Below are positions 56,689 through 64,000 of a DNA stretch of 64,000 nt, piece after piece; the stretch's first letter is position 1; every line of letters begins with the position of its first letter. The notes under the pieces are model-generated. The model did not search any database. It was not told where the DNA came from and worked only from the letters and a program-made list of their open reading frames with translations. The stretch lies in contig CM076261.1 in assembly GCA_038380795.1 (NCBI GenBank), positions 97,176,418 to 97,240,417 of the forward strand. The letters are read 5' to 3'. This DNA is from Pyrocephalus nanus. Lineage: Eukaryota; Chordata; Aves; Passeriformes; Tyrannidae. Both the position numbers and the translations under genes were made by a program.

Positions 56689-56892
56689 CTGGGAGACACA
56701 TCCCACGCTCGGAATTCCCGCGGGGGAAGGTTCCAGAACCAACCTCATCCCCCCCCTTCCCCAAAAAAAAAACCAAAACCAAAACACAACAACCCAGCTG
56801 GTGGAGGTGCTGAGGGACTGGGAGCAACTCCAGGGACTGGGAGGCACCAAATCCTCGAGAGCAGAAGGATGGGGAGCTGCTGGAGTGAATCC

Positions 56893-57235
56893 AGAGGGGA
56901 TATGGGGATGATCCCAGGGCTGGAGCCGGGCTGGGAGAGCTGGGAATGTTCCCCTGGAGAAGGGAAAGGATCCAGGGAGATCCTTGGAGAACCTTCCAGG
57001 GCCTGAAGGGGCTCCAGGAGAGCTGGAGAGGGATTTGGGATGAGGGCTGGAAGGGATGGGATACAGGGAATGGCTTCCCAGGGTTAGGTGGGAGATTGGG
57101 AAGGGAGGGTGATGAGGGGCTGGGCTGGAATTCCCAGAGAATTCCAGCTGCCCCTGGATCCCTGGGAGTGTCCCAGGCCAGGCTGGATCACCCTGGGATG
57201 GTGGGAGCTGTCCCAGCCCATGGGACTGGACAAGA
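56893..57235 (+). mobile_element. CR1 LINE 3' end
   Basis: Sense CR1: gatgatcccagggctggagc, gggaatgttcccctggagaa, gggatttgggatgagggctg, ctgcccctggatccctggga. First half of the right inverted-duplication copy. Confidence 0.86.
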
Positions 57236-57520
57236 ATTAAGGTCCCTTCATCCCAATCCACTCCAGGATTCCAGCTGGCACAGGGATCACCAGTGTTCCC
57301 ACTGGGAAAGCCTTTGCCACGGCCCTCCCAGCTCCCTCACCCTGTGTGAGTTATTCCATGGAATTCTGGGAGGGTTTGGGTGGGAAGGGATCCTAAATCC
57401 CATCCCATTCCAAGCCTAATCCCATTCCAACCCCCTTGCCACGGGCAGGGACACCTCCCACCCATCCCAGGGTGCTCCAGCCTGGCCTTGGACTCTTCCA
57501 GGGTCGGGGCAGCCACAGCT
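56921..57520 (-). repeat. Inverted duplication, right copy
   Basis: Reverse complement of 17548-18163, including the unique spacer (57270-57360: gccagctggcacaggg region through gtgtgagttattccatgg) and the second CR1 tail ending at agccacagct (57520). It has a ~15-bp deletion near 57105 relative to the left copy. Confidence 0.88.
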
Positions 57521-57599
57521 TTTTCCAGGTGACATCAGCCCCAAAACATCTGGAATCTCGGAGCTGCTCCGAAGGGAAGCTGCACGTGGTTCCCACAAA

Positions 57600-57930
57600 A
57601 ATCACGGAATTGTTCAGGTTGGAAAAAAAAAAACAAACCAAAAAAAAACCCTTGGAGCCCTCAGAGTGCTCCCCAGCCCTGCCCTGCCCGTGTCCCCAAG
57701 TGCCACCTCCCCAGGGAGGGTCGATAATCCCCCCTAGGGATGGGCAGCCCCTTCCCTGGAGGGATTTATTTCCCAAATATCCCAAATAAACCTCCCCTGA
57801 GCCTTTTCCTCTCATCCTGCCCCTTTGTTCCCCGGGAGCAGAGCCCGATTCCTGCCTGGTTCCCTCCTCCTGTCCCTCTGGGATCCCTCCCTGACCCCCT
57901 CTTTTTTCTCCAGGCTGATCCCCCCCATCC
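57600..57930 (-). mobile_element. CR1 LINE 3' fragment
   Basis: Antisense CR1, second subfamily: cacggaattgttcaggttgg, ccgtgtccccaagtgccacc, atttcccaaatatcccaaat, ttccccgggagcagagcccg, then ctccaggctgatccccccc. Confidence 0.84.
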
Positions 57931-58155
57931 CGTGATCCCGGGATCCCACATGGATGGGTGGGGGGTGACTCAAGGACACCCCTTCCCTCCGTGCCCCTGG
58001 ATGTGCCCACGTTTTCCTGGCCAGAGGAGGAAGGGGAGGAGAAGGAGGAGGAGGAAGGAGCTCCCCCCTCACCCCCAGCACAAGTTCATTTTCCTGCCAG
58101 GGACACCCCGAGCTGCTGAGTCACTGCAGGGCCCTCCTGCCCGGCCTGGCTGGCC
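57931..58155. other. Unique segment
   Basis: About 225 bp including a short gga/agg-rich patch (58025-58063). No upstream MROH1 exon seen. Confidence 0.4.
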
Positions 58156-58159
58156 CAGG

Positions 58160-59410
58160 AACCTTCTGGAACCATTCCCTGCCCTCTGGAACCATTCCCT
58201 GCCCTCTGGAACCATTCCCTGCCCTCTGGAACCATTCCCTGCCCTCTGGAACCATTCCCTGCCCTCTGGAACCATTCCCTGCCCTCTGGAACCATTCCCT
58301 GCCCTCTGGAACCATTCCCTGCCCTCTGGAACCATTCCCTGCCCTCTGGAACCATTCCCTGCCCTCTGGGACCACTCTCTGCCCTCTGGGACCACTCTCT
58401 GCCCTCTGGGACCACTCTCTGATCTCTGGGACCATTCCCTGCCCTCTGGGACCATTCCCTGATCTCTGGGACCATTCCCTGATCTCTGGGACCATTCCCT
58501 GATCTCTGGGACCATTCCCTGCCCTCTGGGACCATTCCCTGATCTCTGGGACCATTCCCTGATCTCTGGGACCATTCCCTGATCTCTGGGACCATTCCCT
58601 GATCTCTGGGACCATTCCCTGATCTCTGGGACCACTCTCTGCCCTCTGGGACCATTCCCTGCCCTCTGGGACCATTCCCTGATCTCTGGGACCATTCCCT
58701 GATCTCTGGGACCACTCCCTGATCTCTGGGACCATTCCCTGATCTCTGGGACCACTCTCTGCCCTCTGGGACCATTCCCTGCCCTCTGGGACCATTCCCT
58801 GATCTCTGGGACCATTCCCTGATCTCTGGGACCATTCCCTGATCTCTGGGACCATTCCCTGATCTCTGGGACCATTCCCTGATCTCTGGGACCATTCCCT
58901 GATCTCTGGGACCATTCCCTGATCTCTGGGACCATTCCCTGATCTCTGGGACCATTCCCTGCCCTCTGGGACCATTCCCTGCCCTCTGGGACCACTCCCT
59001 GATCTCTGGGACCATTCCCTGATCTCTGGGACCATTCCCTGATCTCTGGGACCATTCCCTGATCTCTGGGACCACTCCCTGCCCTCTGGGACCACTCCCT
59101 GCCCTCTGGGACCATTCCCTGATCTCTGGGACCATTCCCTGATCTCTGGGACCATTCCCTGATCTCTGGGACCATTCCCTGATCTCTGGGACCACTCCCT
59201 GATCTCTGGGACCACTCCCTGATCTCTGGGACCACTCCCTGATCTCTGGGACCACTCCCTGATCTCTGGGACCATTCCCTGATCTCTGGGACCATTCCCT
59301 GATCTCTGGGACCATTCCCTGATCTCTGGGACCATTCCCTGATCTCTGGGACCATTCCTTGATCTCTGGGACCATTCCCTGCCCTCTGGGACCACTCCCT
59401 GCCCTCTTGG
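58160..59410. repeat. 1.25-kb 20-bp minisatellite (GATCTCTGGGACCATTCCCT)
   Basis: About 62 copies in perfect 20-bp register. The first eleven are gccctctggaaccattccct, then gccctctggg and gatctctggg variants follow. Minus frames open for 477 codons. Upstream of exon 1, presumably intron. Confidence 0.95.
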
Positions 59411-59439
59411 ACACACCATCATCATCCTCATGTGGAGCT

Positions 59440-59775
59440 CCTGGGCTTGTCCTGCTCCTTGGAGGGGCAGGAACCCCCAAACTGCTCCCCAGGGATGGGA
59501 AATGGCTCAGGGGGAACATCCTAGACTTGTCCTGCTCCTTGAAGGGGCAGAGACCCTCAAACTGCTCCTCAGGGATGGAGAGGGCTCAGAGGGGACATCC
59601 CAGATTTATCCTGGTCCTCAGGGTGAGCAGGAATCCCAAAACTGCTCCGCATGGATGGGAAATGGCTCAGAGGGGACATCCTGGGCTTGTCCTGCTCCTT
59701 GGAGGGGCAGGGACCCCCAAACTGCTCCCCAGGGATGAGGAAGAGCTTGGAGTGGATATTTCAGGGTTCCCTGGT
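59440..59775. repeat. ~82-bp minisatellite, inverse orientation of 53.2-53.9 kb
   Basis: About four copies: gcttgtcctgctccttggag, gggcaggaacccccaaactg, ctccccagggatgggaaatg. These are the complement of the type A and B units at 53290-53850. Confidence 0.9.
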
Positions 59776-59779
59776 GCTC

Positions 59780-59875
59780 CCTGGCCAGGCTGGATCACCC
59801 TGGGATGGTGGGAGCTGTCCCTGCCCTGGAATTCAATGATCTTTAAGGTTTTCCCACCCAAACCCTTGCAGGGCT
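59780..59875 (+). mobile_element. CR1 tail fragment
   Basis: Sense CR1 end: ggccaggctggatcaccctg, ggtgggagctgtccctgcc, caatgatctttaaggttttc, ccacccaaaccc. Confidence 0.75.
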
Positions 59876-59904
59876 CGTTTTGAGGGGGTCCCAAAGGGGA
59901 TGAC

Positions 59905-61490
59905 TGTCACCCACCCTGGGACAGTGTCACCCACCCTGGGACAGTGTCACCCCCACCCTGGGACAGTGTCACCCCCACCCTGGGACAGTGTCACCCCCAC
60001 CCTGGGACAGTGTCACCCACCATGCTGGGACAGTGTCACCCCCCCTGGGACAGTGTCACCCCCACCCTGGGACAGTGTCACCCCCCCTGGGACAGTGTCA
60101 CCCACCCTGGGACAGTGTCACCCACCATGCTGGGACAGTGTCACCCCCCCTGGGACAGTGTCACCCCCACCCTGGGACAGTGTCACCCCCCCTGGGACAG
60201 TGTCACCCACCCTGGGACAGTGTCACCCCCACCCTGGGACAGTGTCACCCACCCTGGGACAGTGTCACCCCCGTGCTGGGACAGTGTCACCCCCACCCTG
60301 GGACAGTGTCACCCACCTGGGACAGTGTCACCCCCACCCTGGGACAGTGTCACCCCCACCCTGGGACAGTGTCACCCACCCTGGGACAGTGTCACCCCCA
60401 CCCTGGGACAGTGTCACCCACCCTGGGACAGTGTCACCCCCACCCTGGGACAGTGTCACCCACCCTGGGACAGTGTCACCCCCACCCTGGGACAGTGTCA
60501 CCCCCACCCTGGGACAGTGTCACCCACCCTGGGACAGTGTCACCCCTGTGCTGGGACAGTGTCACCCACCATGCTGGGACAGTGTCACCCACCCTGCTGG
60601 GACAGTGTCACCCACCCTGGGACAGTGTCACCCACCCTGGGACAGTGTCACCCTCACCCTGGGACAGTGTCACCCACCCTGGGACAGTGTCACCCCCACC
60701 CTGGGACAGTGTCACCCACCCTGGGACAGTGTCACCCACCCTGGGACAGTGTCACCCACCCTGGGACAGTGTCACCCCCACCCTGGGACAGTGTCACCCA
60801 CCCTGGGACAGTGTCACCCCCACCCTGGGACAGTGTCACCCCCACCCTGGGACAGTGTCACCCACCCTGGGACAGTGTCACCCCTGTGCTGGGACAGTGT
60901 CACCCACTCTGGGACAGTGTCACCCACCCTGGGACAGTGTCACCCTCACCCTGGGACAGTGTCACCCCTGTGCTGGGACAGTGTCACCCACCCTGGGACA
61001 GTGTCACCCACCCTGGGACAGTGTCACCCACCCTGCTGGGACAGTGTCACCCTCACCCTGGGACAGTGTCACCCCCACCCTGGGACAGTGTCACCCCCAC
61101 CCTGGGACAGTGTCACCCCCACCGTGGGACAGTGTCACCCACCCTGGGACAGTGTCACCCCTGTGCTGGGACAGTGTCACCCCCCCTGGGACAGTGTCAC
61201 CCTCACCCTGGGACAGTGTCACCCACCCTGGGACAGTGTCACCCACTCTGGGACAGTGTCACCCACCCTGGGACAGTGTCACCCACCCTGGGACAGTGTC
61301 ACCCACCCTGGGACAGTGTCACCCCCACCCTGGGACAGTGTCACCCCCACCCTGGGACAGTGTCACCCCTGTGCTGGGACAGTGTCACCCCCCCTGGGAC
61401 AGTGTCACCCTCACCCTGGGACAGTGTCACCCACCCTGGGACAGTGTCACCCCCACCCTGGGACAGTGTCACCCCCGTGCTGGGACACAG
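59905..61490. repeat. 1.6-kb 20-22-bp minisatellite (CCTGGGACAGTGTCACCCAC)
   Basis: About 77 copies of cctgggacagtgtcacccac, with 22-bp cacccccacc and gtgctggg variants. All plus frames are open. Confidence 0.95.
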
Positions 61491-61579
61491 GGTTAGGTGG
61501 GATTTTGGGAAGGGATTTTGGAGGGAGCACCAGGGGAAGGGGGTGGGGTCAGCTGGGGGTGGGGGCTGAGGGGAAGCTG

Positions 61580-63488
61580 TGGGAGTCATCCCATCCCCCT
61601 GGGATTCATCCCATCCCCCTGGGATTCATCCCATCCCCCTGGGAGCCATCCCATCCCCCTGGGATTCATCCCATCCCCCTGGGAGCCATCCCATCCCCCT
61701 GGGATTCATCCCATCCCCCTGGGATTCATCCCATCCCCCTGGGAGCCATCCCATCCCCCTGGGATTCATCCCATCCCCCTTGGATTCATCCCATCCCCCT
61801 GGGATTCATCCCATCCCCCTGGGATTCATCCCATCCCCCTGGGAGTCATCCCATCCCCCTTGGATTCATCCCATCCCCCTGGGATTCATCCCATCCCCCT
61901 GGGAGCCATCCCATCCCCCTGGGATTCATCCCATCCCCCTGGGATTCATCCCATCCCCCTGGGAGCCATCCCATCCCCCTGGGATTCATCCCATCCCCCT
62001 GGGATTCATCCCATCCCCCTGGGATTCATCCCATCCCCCTGGGAGCCATCCCATCCCCCTGGGATTCATCCCATCCCCCTGGGATTCATCCCATCCCCCT
62101 GGGATTCATCCCATCCCCCTTGGATTCATCCCATCCCCCTGGGATTCATCCCATCCCCCTGGGATTCATCCCATCCCCCTGGGATTCATCCCATCCCCCT
62201 GGGACTCATCCCATCCCCCTGGAATTCATCCCATCCCCCTGGGAGCCATCCCATCCCCCTGGGATTCATCCCATCCCCCTGGGAGCCATCCCATCCCCCT
62301 GGGATTCATCCCATCCCCCTGGGAGCCATCCCATCCCCCTGGGATTCATCCCATCCCCCTGGGAGTCATCCCATCCCCCCGGGAGCCATCCCATCCCCCT
62401 GGGATTCATCCCATCCCCCTGGGAGTCATCCCATCCCCCTGGGAGCCATCCCATCCCCCTGGGAGCCATCCCATCCCCCTGGGAGCCATCCCATCCCCCT
62501 TGGATTCATCCCATCCCCCTGGGATTCATCCCATCCCCCTGGGATTCATCCCATCCCCCTGGGATTCATCCCATCCCCCTGGGAGCCATCCCATCCCCCT
62601 GGGATTCATCCCATCCCCCTGGGATTCATCCCATCCCCCTGGGAGCCATCCCATCCCCCTGGGATTCATCCCATCCCCCTGGGATTCATCCCATCCCCCT
62701 GGGAGCCATCCCATCCCCCCGGGAGCCATCCCATCCCCCCGGGAGCCATCCCATCCCCCCGGGAGCCATCCCATCCCCCCGGGAGCCATCCCATCCCCCC
62801 GGGAGCCATCCCATCCCCCCGGGAGCCATCCCATCCCCCCGGGAGTCATCCCATCCCCCTGGGAGCCATCCCATCCCCCTGGGAGCCATCCCATCCCCCT
62901 GGGAGTCATCCCATCCCCCTGGGAGCCATCCCATCCCCCTGGGAGCCATCCCATCCCCCTGGGAGTCATCCCATCCCCCTGGGATTCATCCCATCCCCCT
63001 GGGAGCCATCCCATCCCCCTGGGAGCCATCCCATCCCCCTGGGAGCCATCCCATCCCCCCGGGATTCATCCCATCCCCCCGGGATTCATCCCATCCCCCT
63101 GGGAGCCATCCCATCCCCCTGGGAGCCATCCCATCCCCCTGGGAGCCATCCCATCCCCCTGGGATTCATCCCATCCCCCTGGGATTCATCCCATCCCCCT
63201 GGGAGCCATCCCATCCCCCTGGGATTCATCCCATCCCCCTGGGATTCATCCCATCCCCCTGGGAGCCATCCCATCCCCCTGGGATTCATCCCATCCCCCT
63301 GGGATTCATCCCATCCCCCTGGGAGCCATCCCATCCCCCTGGGAGCCATCCCATCCCCCTGGGAGCCATCCCATCCCCCTGGGATTCATCCCATCCCCCT
63401 GGGATTCATCCCATCCCCCTGGGATTCATCCCATCCCCCTGGGATTCATCCCATCCCCCTGGGATTCATCCCATCCCCCTGGGAGTCA
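61580..63488. repeat. 1.9-kb 20-bp minisatellite in perfect register (GGGATTCATCCCATCCCCCT)
   Basis: About 95 units of exactly 20 bp with no length change. The variable positions are gattc/gagcc/gagtc after gg and a final t/c. A homogenised block of eight gggagccatcccatcccccc/gagtc units sits at 62701-62845. Confidence 0.96.
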
Positions 63489-63614
63489 CGAGGGGGGACC
63501 CTGTGACATCCTGTGCCCACCAGTGCCACACCCTGGGGACACGATTGCAGAAGTGGCTCGAGGGGGGAGGGGAAAAAGGGGGGGTTGGCAGGGGGGGTCT
63601 CGAGGAGCTCATGG

Positions 63615-64000
63615 TATTGCTGAGGCTGGAAAATCCATCAGAGTCCAACCAGTCCAACCATTCCCACAGCCCTGCCCGTGTCCCCAAGTGCCACCTCCCC
63701 AGGGATGGGCAATAATCCCACCCCCCCCACACAAAGGGATGGGGATCCAGGGCTGGGCAGCCCCTTCCCAGCAGGGATTTTCCCAAATATCCCAAATAAA
63801 GCTCCCCTGGCACAGCCTGGGGCTGTTCCCGTTATCCTGTCCCTGTTCCCTGGGAGCAGAGCCCGATCCCACCTGGATCCTTCCCCCCTGGATTCCCCCT
63901 GAGGGCTGAGCCCCCCCAGCTCCCTCAGGAGCTCTCCAGACCCTTTCCCAGCTCCATTCCCACCCCCTGGACACGCTCCAGCCCTGCCCTGATCCCTCTT
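63615..64000 (-). mobile_element. CR1 LINE 3' fragment running off the window
   Basis: Antisense CR1, second subfamily: tgctgaggctggaaaatcca, tcagagtccaaccagtccaa, ccgtgtccccaagtgccacc, ttttcccaaatatcccaaat, gctccctcaggagctctcca, cccagctccattccc. Confidence 0.85.

Noticed and set aside
59900..63715. Plus-strand 1,271-codon ORF rich in Pro/His/Ser
   Set aside because: It is entirely two 20-bp-type arrays read without stops; there is no conserved domain, no splice logic, and overlapping frames are equally open.
56689..64000. Search for upstream MROH1 exons (LLPMLGLAKQDTVRAAF-like)
   Set aside because: Only CR1 pieces and arrays are present; the exons must lie beyond the window.
1..64000. Consistent strand bias of G-rich arrays relative to MROH1 transcription
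   Set aside because: Some arrays are G-rich on the plus strand (11.1, 22, 45 kb) and others C-rich (7.5, 25.7, 35.5, 60 kb); no consistent orientation.

Overview
This 64 kb window is eukaryotic, almost certainly from a bird and probably a songbird. The evidence is the many 3' ends of CR1 LINEs, the high G+C, the extreme load of short tandem repeats typical of GC-rich avian chromosomes, and a vertebrate gene with small spliced exons. No bacterial-type genes, RNA genes or CRISPR arrays are visible.

The only gene I can support is the central part of MROH1 (maestro HEAT-like repeat family member 1, formerly HEATR7A), on the minus strand. I place 30 coding exons between 56688 (5'-most) and 2658 (3'-most). 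All have GT/AG boundaries, and together they give 3,500 nt in one unbroken frame (2 nt of a split codon plus 1,166 codons, ending in Phe-Leu-Ala-Glu at a phase-0 donor). The N-terminal exons lie beyond 64000 and the C-terminal exons beyond position 1. One exon (31426-31452) is a 27-nt microexon.

About 94% of the window is intron or other non-exonic DNA, and it is dominated by minisatellites. Nearly every large intron has its own array. Layout by position: 1-1.67 kb 37-bp array; 2.1-5.3 kb 11-bp and 20/9-bp arrays around exon 30; 5.5-10.1 kb 10/11-bp and 32-bp arrays; 11.1-12.5 kb G-rich 13-mers; 12.9-15.2 kb 96-bp and 46-bp arrays; 15.3-20.2 kb mostly CR1 pieces and exons; 20.5-21.5 kb 29-bp array; 21.8-24.1 kb polypurine; 24.4-28.6 kb 12-, 21- and 6/8-bp arrays; 28.6-30.1 kb a sharply bounded AT-rich island; 30.4-31.2 kb 43-bp array; 33.6-35.0 kb two diverged LTRs ending in a long hairpin; 35.5-37.9 kb 20/29-bp array; 38.1-39.5 kb 42-bp array; 40.4-41.1 kb 69-bp array; 42-48.2 kb 46-, 20-bp and G-run arrays; 51.6-53.9 kb exon-boundary-derived and 82-bp arrays; 54.7-56.5 kb 31-bp array; 58.2-63.5 kb three 20-bp arrays.

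The observations most worth following are: an intronic array made of copies of a splice acceptor plus the first 20 nt of its exon; a ~600 bp inverted duplication whose arms lie 39 kb apart in the gene; a second inverted pairing of two minisatellite types; a ~76-bp-arm hairpin in an LTR; and several arrays that appear to have grown from CR1 3' ends, with unit lengths clustering near multiples of about 10.5 bp. The very long open frames in the window (up to 1,451 codons) are artefacts of stop-free repeats, not genes.
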